Below are positions 8,889 through 21,940 of a stretch of 64,000 bases of DNA, one piece after another. Where the stretch lies: the NCBI RefSeq assembly GCF_000974685.2, contig NZ_AP018738.1, positions 1,612,001-1,676,000 on the forward strand, written 5' to 3'. The DNA is from Ferriphaselus amnicola. Lineage in GTDB: Bacteria; Pseudomonadota; Gammaproteobacteria; Burkholderiales; Gallionellaceae. The notes beneath the pieces are model-generated. The model did no database searches, was not told the DNA's origin, and saw only the letters and a program-made list of their open reading frames with translations. A program made the translations under genes and the position numbers. Positions within the stretch are counted from its first letter, which is position 1. Every line of letters begins with the position of its first letter.

Positions 8889-9092
8889 AAGCGCAGCTAT
8901 CGACCCAAACAGGCGCAGACATTATCCGAGGCCAGATGGGCGCTGAACGCACGCAGGATTGATGAGGCAACGGGGACGTTTGCTCAAGAGCGATTGCTTG
9001 AGCAATGGGGTCCTGAGCAAATCAGCGGCCATGCCGCCATCAGCCCGGAAACGGTGTACCAGCGAATCTATGCTGATAAGCGAGCTGGTGGC
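8886..9092 (+). pseudogene. IS30-family transposase internal fragment
   Basis: About 69 codons resemble the N-terminal third of IS30 transposases: SYRPKQAQ, ARWALNARR, then WGPEQISG and ISPETVYQRIYADK. It has no start, no DDE domain and no visible ends. Downstream of 9092 the frame loses all similarity. It is debris from a former insertion or recombination and marks the breakpoint of the 189-bp repeat. Confidence 0.65.
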
Positions 9093-9343
9093 AAAAAACA
9101 GCCCCTAGTCCAACTGAACGGAAGTAATCTTTGCAGCCAGTCTAGATGCTTGGTTACGCGAGCCGGAAGAGATTCGAACTCCTTACCCCTTGGTTCGCAG
9201 GATGGGATACAAACTATCTATCTTTATTAATCAGCCACTTACGATGCCAACAACATCGATAACTAGCGTCAGATGCCTTGATTAGCCTTGGAAATATACT
9301 GCTACGTGACAAATCGGTGACACTGGAATTACCTTACCAGCAG
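9093..9343. other. Intergenic debris without a supported gene
   Basis: No coding frame is convincing here. A stretch at about 9164-9203 resembles, on the minus strand, the 3' half of a tRNA (a TTCGAAT T-loop and part of an anticodon arm) but lacks a 5' half. The remainder shows nothing I can identify. Confidence 0.4.
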
Positions 9344-9682
9344 TTATAAACCGAGCAGCGCAGAGATTTTCGCGCGTACCTCGTCTAACTCTTCGACAGT
9401 GGCTTTTCCTTTCGGTGTTGCTTTACGTGCACGCCAGTCAAGATTCTTCACTTGGTCAGACAGCACCGCGCCGCTGACACCCTTTGCATGAATGATAACC
9501 TCAAACGGGTAGCCTTTGATCTGAGTAGTCATTGGACAGCACAACATGGTGCCGGTTTTTCCGTTATAGGATGCAGAACTCAATACCAATGCGGGGCGAT
9601 GTCCAGCCTGCTCGTGCCCTGCCTGTGGCGAGAACTCAAGCCAGACTATGTCGCCAGCTTCTGGCACAAACCTAGAGACCAT
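9344..9682 (-). CDS. mazF: mRNA interferase toxin MazF
   Basis: 112 aa, collinear with E. coli MazF over its whole length: the N-terminal MVSR-VP--GD-VWL-F, then EQAGHRPALVLS, the YN-KTG segment, CPMTTQIKGYPFEV and the LSDQVKNLDWRAR block. The toxin cuts mRNA at specific triplets and is neutralised by MazE. Its ATG overlaps the mazE stop by one base, so the antitoxin is translated first. No lesion is visible and the pair is probably active. Confidence 0.93.
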   Translation of the reverse strand: MVSRFVPEAGDIVWLEFSPQAGHEQAGHRPALVLSSASYNGKTGTMLCCPMTTQIKGYPFEVIIHAKGVSGAVLSDQVKNLDWRARKATPKGKATVEELDEVRAKISALLGL

Positions 9683-9924
9683 TACCAGACCTCCTTGCCC
9701 ACTGGAACTCCCGCATCAACTAGGTGATGAAGGTTTTTCTCTGTAATGCCACCCAGCAGCTCCTCCAATTTGAATACTTTGCGTCGCACTGGCTCGATGA
9801 CGATACGCCCCTGCTCTTCACGGACATCGACCGACTGATCTAAGTCAACATGTGCTGCCAGCATGATAGCCGCCGGTATGCGAACCGCAGCGCTGTTACC
9901 CCACTTCTTTACGATGACTTCCAT
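9682..9924 (-). CDS. mazE: Antitoxin MazE
   Basis: 80 aa from the ATG at 9924, which has GGGAG eight bases upstream; the longer frame from 9939 lacks family support. The N-terminus KKWGNSAAVRIPAAIM is the SpoVT-AbrB DNA-binding fold of MazE, and the acidic/hydrophobic C-terminal tail would bind MazF. It should autorepress the promoter at 9956-9984. Confidence 0.92.
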   Translation of the reverse strand: MEVIVKKWGNSAAVRIPAAIMLAAHVDLDQSVDVREEQGRIVIEPVRRKVFKLEELLGGITEKNLHHLVDAGVPVGKEVW

Positions 9925-9955
9925 AATGGCTTCTCCCAAAGTTGCAATAGTTCAT

Positions 9956-9984
9956 AGTTTAGGAAGTTGCTAACGATGTGTCAA
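9956..9984 (-). promoter_or_regulatory. mazEF promoter
   Basis: TTGACA (9979-9984), 17 bases, TAAACT (9956-9961) on the minus strand, 32 bases upstream of the mazE ATG. This is a close match to the sigma-70 consensus. Confidence 0.7.
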
Positions 9985-10179
9985 CATTGTTTATACAATC
10001 ATCATTCTCCATGAGAAAATGTTTACTACAAAAATTTGGCAGCATCGCCCCCCTGGATCTCAGATATGTACATGCTCTATATAATGGCTCGCCATAACCC
10101 TGCCGGAACATATAAATTCAGTGCTTGTTTGCCATTCCAATTCCTAATCGTTGGGTAAATGAAAAGCCCCTTGAGTGGG

Positions 10180-10368
10180 CAACGTAACGAATGAACGTCG
10201 ATGACACGCTAGAGAACGTACGCTCACCAGTCAAATATGCAAAAGGAATTAGAGCTAGATATCGGTTGGGTTACCACAGGCATGTGCGTACGTCTTCAAA
10301 GTAGCGAAACTTGGAGAGTGCTTCTGATTGATGAGCGAAGACTCCAATCGAGAAACCGAACTGACAGT
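10180..10368. repeat. 189-bp direct repeat, copy 2
   Basis: The degraded copy. Here the promoter palindrome has lost one arm (GAACGTACGCTC), the -10 reads TAGCGT, and no umuD follows. It flanks mazEF on the side opposite copy 1, so the pair brackets the toxin-antitoxin module and the IS30 scrap. Confidence 0.85.
10255..10368 (-). pseudogene. XRE-family regulator remnant (copy 2)
   Basis: Same C-terminal helix-turn-helix segment as at 8769-8888, ending in an earlier stop (TAG). The codons upstream of 10368 are unrelated to the family, so only the tail survives. Confidence 0.6.
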
Positions 10369-10450
10369 CGTACCGATGACTAAGCGGTTTATCTCCATGC
10401 GAGTGGGGAATACCACTCTGGGTACACATCGGACAAGAGAGTCCTCTGGA

Positions 10451-10892
10451 TTATTGCCCGCCACTTCCGCTTACCAAATACGCATTCGGTGTGAGCACTA
10501 AAATATTGCCGTAGGGATTGAGCGACAACAAATCATCATCGCTCGAAACAATCACGTCGGCATTGCTCACTATAGCCAATGCCAAAAACTTATTGTCACG
10601 CGGATCACGACAAGGCGGATCAAGGGCTACCTCATCATCAAGTGACACTTGGAACATCCTAATCCTGTCACGATACATCGCAACAAATTCAAGACGGACT
10701 GATAAATCGAGGTAACGATCAAACTTGTCTCTACGGATCACCTCTACAAGTTCCGCAATCGTAGATGGAGATGCGCATAGTATCTCCCTCGGAAAGCGCC
10801 TTTATTACCACCTGCCGTGAAATCGAATGCTGTCGAAGTACTGCACCAATCAGTGTGCTGGTGTCCAGCACAATACGCTTACCGAAGTTCAT
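10451..10892 (-). pseudogene. PIN-domain toxin, frameshifted
   Basis: Two frames together make one PIN nuclease of the VapC-like COG1569 type. The first begins at the ATG at 10892 with RIVLDTSTLIGAVLR, the first acidic strand. The second contains PSTIAELVEVIRRDKFDRYL, DPRDNKFLALAI and ADVIVSSDDDLL, which carry the remaining acidic residues. The frame changes near 10775-10785, so translation from the real start ends early. The start overlaps the end of the antitoxin gene by 14 bases. Inactivation of the toxin with retention of the antitoxin is plausible; a sequencing error is the alternative. Confidence 0.75.
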
Positions 10893-11154
10893 CAACCAAG
10901 CGCGTCACGTCAGCATCAGTTAATTCATTCGCAGCAGGATCAAGGCGCTTGTCCGAAGCGGCAAAGAGCGCTTGGAAATCGGCGAGCATTTTTTCCCGAG
11001 ACTGTCGTACATTCATCAGTTCCTGCATGTCAGCAGGCGACAATAAGAATGCCACAGGGCGACCACGACGGGTAATGGTAACCGGCTCTCGCTGAGCGTT
11101 ATCCAGCAATGCTCCAAACTTATTTTGGGCTTCGACAGATGTGATAGTGCGCAT
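10879..11154 (-). CDS. Phd/YefM-type antitoxin
   Basis: 91 aa. The N-terminal EAQNKFGALLDNAQREPVTI and ITRRGRPVAFLLSPAD are the Phd/YefM fold that binds the operator. The C-terminal helix region would wrap the PIN toxin encoded downstream in the same operon. No damage is visible. Confidence 0.85.
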   Translation of the reverse strand: MRTITSVEAQNKFGALLDNAQREPVTITRRGRPVAFLLSPADMQELMNVRQSREKMLADFQALFAASDKRLDPAANELTDADVTRLVDELR

Positions 11155-11569
11155 AATGACTCCCTCTTAACTAGCTAATATGTACATTATAGATAGCTTC
11201 AAGGAAAAAAGTTCAGCAAGTCTTTGGAATTGGATGGGAGGCAAACTCGCAGAAAGAAATACTCAGACGGCCTTACGGCAAGAGTGACTCTGCTAGTGGG
11301 TAAGATCTGAATCTGCTGTCGTCTGTAAGTGTCCATGCCGGTTCCACCAGCTTCGATCAGTGCCCGCAGTTCTTTGCAGACGGCAAGCCACCCGTTCTAC
11401 GTGCCACCCAGCAAGACATGAAGCCCAGAGCGCTATGCTTTGATGGATTCGCAGTACTTCACTCAGGCAGCGGCCATAGTCCGGTCTATGTGGCGGAGCG
11501 ACTCAATCGATCTATGATTGAAAAGGACTGCCAACCTGCTCAATGGCACAAATATGGCACAAGCAAATG
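11155..11569. other. Island edge, no supported gene
   Basis: About 400 bp without a recognisable gene. One open stretch at about 11420-11568 (+) could be the tail of a lost gene but matches no family I know. Just before the tRNA terminator stand two spaced copies of TGGCACAA, the sort of short repeat that can be integrase-binding sites. Confidence 0.4.
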
Positions 11570-11599
11570 AAAAAGGACTTAGAGATATTCTAAGTCCTT
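11570..11599 (-). terminator. Rho-independent terminator after the tRNA
   Basis: An 11-bp perfect stem (AAGGACTTAGA / TCTAAGTCCTT) with a five-base loop and a T run on the minus strand, directly after the tRNA 3' end. Confidence 0.85.
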
Positions 11600-11603
11600 G
11601 AGT

Positions 11604-11680
11604 TGGTGGGCCGTGCTGGACTTGAACCAGCGACCAAAGGATTATGAGTCCTCTGCTCTAACCAACTGAGCTAACGGCCC
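11604..11680 (-). tRNA. tRNA with CAU anticodon (elongator Met or Ile2)
   Basis: 77 nt, a complete cloverleaf with encoded CCA. The acceptor arm is GGGCCGT paired with ACGGCCC, the anticodon loop is CTCATAA and the T-loop is GGTTCAAGTCC. CAU can be elongator methionine or isoleucine after lysidine modification. The GGTCGCTGGTTCAAGTCCAG half resembles E. coli tRNA-Ile2 more than tRNA-Met, but I cannot decide. It lies seven bases after rpoD and marks the border between core and island. Confidence 0.92.
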
Positions 11681-11687
11681 AAACGCT

Positions 11688-13637
11688 TTAGCCTTCGCCG
11701 TCGAGGAAGCTCTTCAGCTTCTCGGAACGGGATGGGTGACGCAGCTTACGCAGCGCTTTGGCTTCGATCTGACGGATACGCTCGCGGGTCACGTCGAACT
11801 GCTTTCCGACCTCTTCCAACGTGTGGTCGGTATTCATTTCGATACCGAAACGCATGCGCAGTACTTTGGCTTCGCGCGGTGTCAGTGAATCGAGAATGTC
11901 CTTGGTAACGGTGCGCAGACTTTCATATACGGCAGCATCTACCGGCACGGTAGTGTTGTGATCTTCGATGAAGTCACCCAGATGAGAGTCGTCGTCGTCA
12001 CCTACCGGAGTTTCCATCGAAATCGGTTCTTTAGCGATCTTGAGGATCTTGCGAATCTTGTCTTCCGGCATCTCCATCTTTTCGGCCAAAGTCGCCGCAT
12101 CCGGCTCGCCACCGGTCTCTTGCAGGATCTGGCGCGAGATGCGGTTCATCTTGTTGATGGTCTCGATCATGTGCACTGGGATGCGGATGGTGCGCGCTTG
12201 GTCGGCGATGGAGCGAGTGATGGCCTGACGGATCCACCACGTGGCGTAAGTCGAGAATTTGTAACCGCGACGGTATTCGAATTTGTCTACGGCCTTCATC
12301 AGGCCAATGTTGCCTTCCTGGATGAGGTCGAGAAATTGCAGGCCACGGTTGGTGTATTTCTTGGCGATGGAGATGACCAGACGCAGATTGGCCTCAATCA
12401 TGTCGCGTTTGGCACGGCGTGCTTTGGCTTCGCCGTTGGTCATCTGCTTGTTGATCTCTTTCAAATCTTTGATCGGCAGGCCAATGCGCTTTTGCAAGTC
12501 CAGCAGTTTCTGCTGGCGCTCCATGATGTCGTACTTGAAACGATCCAGCGTCGAGCTATAGGCCTTGTTCGCAGCGATTTCACTCGGGATCCATTCCAGA
12601 TTATCTTCATTGCCAACAAACAGCTTGATAAAGTGCGGGCGCGGCATCTTCGACTTAGTCACGCAATAATCCTGAATGCCTCGCTCATGGCCGCGCACCT
12701 CGTCCACGAGGTTGCGCATGGTGTCGCACAGCGCATCCACTTGCTTGGCAGAGAAACGGAACTGCATCAGTTCGGTAGAAATCTGCTCTTGGAACTGATT
12801 GTATTGCTTACTACGGTAACCGTGCTTTTCGGTAGCTTTGTTGAGCTTTGCGAACAGGTCAGAAATGATGGCAAAACGCTCTAGTGCATCAACCTTGAGC
12901 TGTGCGAGATTGGCAGCGGAGACCGCCTCACCATCCTCTTCTTCCTCTTCCAGATCGTCAGCTTCATCTTCGGCCTCTTCAGGCTCTACTTCTGCGACCA
13001 CTTCCTCTTCGACGTCAGTGTCGATAAAACCATCGATTACCTCGTCAATGCGCAACTCATCCTTTGTAACCTTCTCAACCAGCGCCAAAATTTCAATGAT
13101 CGTGGCAGGACAGGCTGAAATGGCTTGAATCATGTGCTTCAAGCCATCTTCAATACGACGTGCAATCTCGATTTCGTCTTCGCGGGTCAGTAACTCGACC
13201 GTGCCCATCTCACGCATGTACATACGCACGGGGTCGGTGGTGCGACCGAACTCAGAATCGACGGTCGAAGACAGTGCTGCTTCAGCCTCTTCCACTGCAT
13301 CTTCATCGGCCACGGGAGCCGTAGCTTCAGACATGATCAGCGCTTCGGCATCCGGTGCTTCATCGCACACGGTGATGCCCATATCATTGATCATGCTGAC
13401 CACACCTTCGATCTGCTCAGCCTCGAGCATCTCTGGCAAGTGGTCATTGATCTCGGCATATGTCAGATAACCGCGCTCCTTACCCAGCGCAATTAGCGCT
13501 TTGAGGCGGGTGCGCCGCTCTTCGACATTCTGCACAGCATCCGTGCCGCCTGCGCCAGCCTGAAGCGCTTGCTGCTTGGCAAGTGCTGCTGCTTGTTTGG
13601 CGCTGACCGCCTGTTTCTTGTCTTGTTTAGCCGCCAT
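11688..13637 (-). CDS. rpoD: Primary sigma factor RpoD (sigma-70)
   Basis: 649 aa. Region 1.1 comes at the N-terminus, then an acidic non-conserved insert rich in Glu/Asp (about residues 205-235) as in other beta/gamma RpoD. Region 2 is [17 protein letters not shown]...[19 protein letters not shown] (from about residue 435). Region 3 follows, then region 4 with [13 protein letters not shown] and the helix-turn-helix [17 protein letters not shown] near the C-terminus. It directs housekeeping transcription. It is the last protein gene of the macromolecular synthesis cluster rpsU-yqeY-dnaG-rpoD. Confidence 0.98.
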   Translation of the reverse strand: MAAKQDKKQAVSAKQAAALAKQQALQAGAGGTDAVQNVEERRTRLKALIALGKERGYLTYAEINDHLPEMLEAEQIEGVVSMINDMGITVCDEAPDAEALIMSEATAPVADEDAVEEAEAALSSTVDSEFGRTTDPVRMYMREMGTVELLTREDEIEIARRIEDGLKHMIQAISACPATIIEILALVEKVTKDELRIDEVIDGFIDTDVEEEVVAEVEPEEAEDEADDLEEEEEDGEAVSAANLAQLKVDALERFAIISDLFAKLNKATEKHGYRSKQYNQFQEQISTELMQFRFSAKQVDALCDTMRNLVDEVRGHERGIQDYCVTKSKMPRPHFIKLFVGNEDNLEWIPSEIAANKAYSSTLDRFKYDIMERQQKLLDLQKRIGLPIKDLKEINKQMTNGEAKARRAKRDMIEANLRLVISIAKKYTNRGLQFLDLIQEGNIGLMKAVDKFEYRRGYKFSTYATWWIRQAITRSIADQARTIRIPVHMIETINKMNRISRQILQETGGEPDAATLAEKMEMPEDKIRKILKIAKEPISMETPVGDDDDSHLGDFIEDHNTTVPVDAAVYESLRTVTKDILDSLTPREAKVLRMRFGIEMNTDHTLEEVGKQFDVTRERIRQIEAKALRKLRHPSRSEKLKSFLDGEG

Positions 13638-13701
13638 ATCCGAGTTCCGTGGTAAGAGTGCCGCGTAAAAAGCGGCGAATTATAGCAGAATTCGCCACAG
13701 C

Positions 13702-15435
13702 CTATCCTCGCTGCAGCAGTTGCAGATACAGTCTGCGCTCAGCGTCGGTCAAGCCCACCGGTCCGGTCTGCTGCATCCGCGCATGAAAGTCATTTAGTTG
13801 TTGCTTGCGTGCATCCTGACGCAATTTTTCCAGCACACCGTGAAACTCCGCCTCCACATCAAAACCTTCACCCCAGTTGAGGATGTCCGCTTCGGCCGAA
13901 GTCAAAGCCGCTTCATGAGGCGTGCCCTGAAAGTACTGGATCAACGCCGCCGTTCCCATCTGGAAGTCGTGCTCACCCTGACATGCCACCAGCGCCATGA
14001 TTGCATCCGCACCTTCTCCATCGACTTCCCAGCTTTCAGGCAGCTCTAGCGCCAACTCCGGCTTGGAGAGCAAGCAGCGCAACAAGGCGCGCAAGCCGCC
14101 AGACGGAGCTTTTCTAGCCGCCTTCTGTTGAGCTGGACGTTTAGGTGCACCTAACGACTTGACACCATACAACGCCTCCAGCTCACTCTGAGCGATACCC
14201 GCCAGCGCCGCCACCTCCTTGCGCAACAACAAAGCCGTGGTTGGCGCAGCAATCGCTAGCAGCAAGGGCTTGGCGTGCTCCAACAAAGCACTGCGTCCTT
14301 CCTGCGTAGCCATATCCACTTGAGATGACAACTCGCGTAGTAGATAGCCCGACAGCGGCAGCGATTCATCCCCCAACAGATGCTCGAATGCTTCTTTGCC
14401 ATGTTCGCGCACATAACTATCAGGATCATGTTCAGGAGGCAGGAACAGGAAACGCAACTGCTTGCCATCCTGCAAATGCGGCAGCGCGTTCTCCAGCGCT
14501 CGCCAAGCGGCGCGCCGCCCTGCCGCATCGCCATCGAAACAAAACACCACTTGATCGGTCATGCGCAACAGCTTCTGGATGTGGTACGGCGTAGTCGCCG
14601 TACCCAGTGTAGCTACCGCATACTCAACACCATGCTGAGCCAGCGCCACCACGTCCATGTAGCCTTCCACCACCAAAGCCATGCCTTCGGCGCGTATAGC
14701 TTTCTGCGCCTGAAACAAGCCATATAGCTCACGCCCCTTTTCAAACAATGGTGTCTCGGGCGAATTCAGGTATTTCGGCTCACCTTTGTCCAGCACACGC
14801 CCACCAAAACCGATGACTTGACCTCGTCCGCCAATGATGGGAAACATGATTCGATCACGGAAGCGGTCATACTTCTTGCCACCGTCCGACTCGATGATCA
14901 GGCCGACTTCAGCCAAGGACTTATTCGGGTAGTCAGGAAACACAGCCGCCAGATTTTGCCAGCCATCCGGTGCGTACCCAACGCCGAAGCGCTTGGCGAT
15001 CTCACCGGACATGCCGCGTCGCTTGAGGTATTCGACCGCGCGTGGCGTTTGCTTGAGCTGGTCAATATAGTAGCGAGTGGCCGCCTGCATCACCTCGAAC
15101 AGATCAGATGCCGCCTTTGGGCGTTGCGCCGTATCCGCCCGCTCCTCGCGGGGCACTTCGAGACCGATACTCTTAGCGAGATCCTCTACCGCTTCCACGA
15201 AGCCCATACCGACATGTTCCATGACAAAGCCAACCGCCGTGCCATGCGCACCACATCCAAAACAGTGATAGAACTGCTTGGTCGGACTAACCGAGAAGGA
15301 AGGGGATTTTTCGTTATGGAAGGGGCAGCAGGCGACGTAGTTTGCCCCCGCCTTTTTGAGGGGCACATAACGCTCGACCACGTCCACAATGTCCAGCCGA
15401 TTCAGCAGCTCTTGAATGAAACTCTGGGGAATCAT
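13702..15435 (-). CDS. dnaG: DNA primase DnaG
   Basis: 577 aa. The N-terminal CHC2 zinc finger is visible as CCPFHNEKSPSFS and YHCFGCGAHG (about residues 36-66). The RNA polymerase core follows, with the TOPRIM motifs VVEGYMDVVAL (about 258) and FDGDAAGRRA (about 305). The C-terminal part should be the DnaB-binding domain. It makes the RNA primers for replication. It lies 64 bases upstream of rpoD. Confidence 0.97.
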   Translation of the reverse strand: MIPQSFIQELLNRLDIVDVVERYVPLKKAGANYVACCPFHNEKSPSFSVSPTKQFYHCFGCGAHGTAVGFVMEHVGMGFVEAVEDLAKSIGLEVPREERADTAQRPKAASDLFEVMQAATRYYIDQLKQTPRAVEYLKRRGMSGEIAKRFGVGYAPDGWQNLAAVFPDYPNKSLAEVGLIIESDGGKKYDRFRDRIMFPIIGGRGQVIGFGGRVLDKGEPKYLNSPETPLFEKGRELYGLFQAQKAIRAEGMALVVEGYMDVVALAQHGVEYAVATLGTATTPYHIQKLLRMTDQVVFCFDGDAAGRRAAWRALENALPHLQDGKQLRFLFLPPEHDPDSYVREHGKEAFEHLLGDESLPLSGYLLRELSSQVDMATQEGRSALLEHAKPLLLAIAAPTTALLLRKEVAALAGIAQSELEALYGVKSLGAPKRPAQQKAARKAPSGGLRALLRCLLSKPELALELPESWEVDGEGADAIMALVACQGEHDFQMGTAALIQYFQGTPHEAALTSAEADILNWGEGFDVEAEFHGVLEKLRQDARKQQLNDFHARMQQTGPVGLTDAERRLYLQLLQRG

Positions 15436-15492
15436 CTCAAATCAGCTCCTGGACATACGCCTGCCGATACTGACGGGCGTACATTAACGTGG

Positions 15493-15939
15493 TTATTTGG
15501 CGAGTTGCGCCTTAAGTAGAACCGACACCTTGCCCATGTCAGCACGACCTGCCAACTTAGGCTTGAGCACAGCCATGACCTTGCCCATATCTTGTGGGCC
15601 TGCAGCGCCAACGGCAGCGATACATTCAGCCACAACACCGGCAATCTCAGACTCACCAAGTTGCTGCGGCATATAGGCTTGCAATACCAACACTTCAGCT
15701 TGCTCGATATCGACTAGATCTTGGCGACTCGCTGCCTGGTATTGGGAAATAGAATCGCGGCGCTGCTTGAGCATCTTCTCAATAACAGCAACCACAGCGA
15801 CATCATCCAGCTCAATACGCTCGTCCACTTCGCGTTGCTTAATGGCAGCAAGCAAGAGACGAATGGTTCCCAAGCGGGCCATATCCTTGGCGCGCATGGC
15901 CGACTTCATATCGTCGCTGATTTGTATTTTCATGCTCAT
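15493..15939 (-). CDS. yqeY: YqeY/GatB-domain family protein
   Basis: 148 aa, the full family length. It starts with MKIQISDDMKSAMRAKD and carries RLGTIRLLLAAIKQREVDER, a helical YqeY N-terminal domain, followed by a tail homologous to the C-terminal tRNA-binding domain of GatB. The function is not firmly established; a role near tRNA amidation is assumed from the domain. Its place between rpsU and dnaG is conserved in betaproteobacteria. Confidence 0.92.
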   Translation of the reverse strand: MSMKIQISDDMKSAMRAKDMARLGTIRLLLAAIKQREVDERIELDDVAVVAVIEKMLKQRRDSISQYQAASRQDLVDIEQAEVLVLQAYMPQQLGESEIAGVVAECIAAVGAAGPQDMGKVMAVLKPKLAGRADMGKVSVLLKAQLAK

Positions 15940-15976
15940 AAATGAATCACGCCACCTTGCGGTGGCGCGTACCGTC

Positions 15977-16189
15977 TTAGTACAGCTTAGGCGGCAACAT
16001 CTGACTACGCAGACGCTTGTAGTGGCGCTTGACAGCAGCGGCGAGCTTGCGCTTGCGCTCGGTGGTTGGCTTCTCGTAGAACTCGCGTGCGCGCAGTTCG
16101 GTCAGCAGACCAGTCTTTTCCACAGAACGCTTGAAGCGACGCATTGCGACTTCAAACGGCTCGTTTTCCTTAACACGTACTGTTGTCAT
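15977..16189 (-). CDS. rpsU: 30S ribosomal protein S21
   Basis: 70 aa from the ATG giving [20 protein letters not shown], the standard S21 start and length. The basic tail ends in [10 protein letters not shown]. First gene of the rpsU-yqeY-dnaG-rpoD cluster, with its own promoter upstream. Confidence 0.97.
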   Translation of the reverse strand: MTTVRVKENEPFEVAMRRFKRSVEKTGLLTELRAREFYEKPTTERKRKLAAAVKRHYKRLRSQMLPPKLY

Positions 16190-16229
16190 GAACAAACTAC
16201 CTTTGATTGGGTAAAAAATTGAGGGCGCG

Positions 16230-16258
16230 ATTCTAACAAACCAACCCAGATTCCACAA
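16230..16258 (-). promoter_or_regulatory. rpsU operon promoter
   Basis: TTGTGG (16253-16258), 17 bases, TAGAAT (16230-16235) on the minus strand, about 40 bases before the rpsU start. Confidence 0.6.
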
Positions 16259-16318
16259 CTATATTTTTGGTCTTAACTATCAGATAGCTACGAACATTTT
16301 CGATTGGTAGCCATAAAA

Positions 16319-16350
16319 GCAAAAAGCCCAGAATGAACTGGGCTTTTTGT
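16319..16350 (-). terminator. rrn operon terminator
   Basis: Stem AAAAAGCCCAG / CTGGGCTTTTT with a six-base loop, immediately after 5S rRNA. It is symmetric and could stop transcription from both sides. Confidence 0.85.
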
Positions 16351-16359
16351 TTGTAAGGA

Positions 16360-16474
16360 GTCTGACGATGACCTACTTTCACATGGGCAATCCACACTAT
16401 CATTGGCGCGAAGTCGTTTCACTGTCCTGTTCGGGATGGGAAGGAGTGGGACCAACTTGCTATGGTCGTCAGAC
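16360..16474 (-). rRNA. rrf: 5S ribosomal RNA
   Basis: About 115 nt. It begins and ends with complementary GTCTGACGA/TCGTCAGAC and contains the conserved CCCATCCCGAACAGG loop. Last gene of the rrn operon. Confidence 0.93.
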
Positions 16475-16587
16475 ATAACTGTCGGCTGACTGGTGTCTCA
16501 GTTGAGAGGCCAGTCGGCCATATTCTGGATGAAGTAAAGAGGTTTTGATTGTTGCGAGCAACACCTGTTTTGTTACTTAATGTTATA

Positions 16588-19472
<2,885 letters not shown>

Positions 19473-19655
19473 TATAACGTTAAGCCCTCCGAAGAGGTCA
19501 ACATTACAAGTGTTGTTTGTCTCGCGTTTGTGACCGCATCGATACGACTAGCATCAATACGGCTTGATACAATCAAAACCCATTTAGTTTTTCCACTCAC
19601 ATGCGCACGGTTTCCCGCACCCACGTCAGTGAGAATCACTTTCTTTACTTCTTCC

Positions 19656-19672
19656 AGATTTTTAAAGAACTA
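19656..19672 (-). promoter_or_regulatory. Spacer boxA-like antitermination site
   Basis: GTTCTTTAAAAATC on the minus strand, between tRNA-Ala and 23S, matches the boxA motif used by the NusB/NusE antitermination complex on rRNA operons. Confidence 0.5.
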
Positions 19673-19746
19673 CTTGCGCCATTAAGACTCAAGACATAAA
19701 TCATCATCTCGATAATCATTTATGTCTTGTGACTCGTACCAGGTAA

Positions 19747-19822
19747 TGGTGGAGGTTGACGGGATCGAACCGACGACCCCCTGCTTGCAAAGCAGGTGCT
19801 CTCCCAGCTGAGCTAAACCCCC
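19747..19822 (-). tRNA. tRNA-Ala (TGC)
   Basis: 76 nt with encoded CCA. The anticodon arm is CTGCTTTGCAAGCAG with anticodon TGC, in the usual 16S-23S spacer position. Confidence 0.97.
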
Positions 19823-19830
19823 TCTTTACT

Positions 19831-19907
19831 TGGTGGGTCTAGTTGGACTCGAACCAACGACCCCCGCGTTATCAACACGGTGCTCTAACCAGCTGAGCTA
19901 CAGACCC
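19831..19907 (-). tRNA. tRNA-Ile (GAT)
   Basis: 77 nt with encoded CCA; anticodon GAT. It lies directly after 16S in the spacer, the common 16S-Ile-Ala-23S order. Confidence 0.97.
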
Positions 19908-20037
19908 AAACGCAGCCGTTAGCAACAACTCATTCGCTGTCAGTTAAAGCATTCACTGTTTTAACTAACGGCTAACGACTCATAACTAACAACTTCTTAA
20001 ACAACCGATGAGTGTAGGCACTCGGATCAAGATACTC

Positions 20038-21578
<1,541 letters not shown>

Positions 21579-21813
21579 AATCCTACTTTTGATCAGCTTT
21601 CGCCAATCGGTCTCACTCAAAATAAATCGACTTGCGTCTTTTCATATATAAGCGAGGTACTTCAGTTTTTTTATAGTATGTGCCAATAGCCTAAACTATC
21701 AACACCACTCAACCCAAGCACCTACACTCATCAGTTGTTTCTTCTATCTTTTAAGGAACTTTCCTGCTCCGCTTTCGCTTCGCATCCACTGCCTCAGCAG
21801 CGAAGAGGTGCGC
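21579..21813 (-). other. rrn leader region
   Basis: About 235 bp between the rrn promoter and 16S. It contains GTTCCTTAAAAG on the minus strand at about 21750-21762, a boxA-like antitermination site, and no coding frame of merit. Confidence 0.5.
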
Positions 21814-21841
21814 ATTATAGGGACTCAAAACTTCTTGTCAA
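21814..21841 (-). promoter_or_regulatory. rrn operon promoter
   Basis: TTGACA (21836-21841), 16 bases, TATAAT (21814-21819) on the minus strand, with a GC-rich discriminator GCGCACC after the -10. Perfect hexamers and this discriminator fit a growth-rate-controlled rRNA promoter. Confidence 0.85.
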
Positions 21842-21940
21842 CTCTATTTTTCCGAATCATCTCAAAATTAACAAATGCTCGTCGATACTACATGTCACAT
21901 ATATCGCTGAAGCCTTTGATGCACCGCCAAAAGGCTTAAA

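Noticed and set aside
11420-11568. Tail of a coding frame at the island edge
   Set aside because: Open but short, with no family match and no start; it may be chance.
11958-12884. 308-codon open frame antisense to rpoD
   Set aside because: Shadow of rpoD with no family resemblance.
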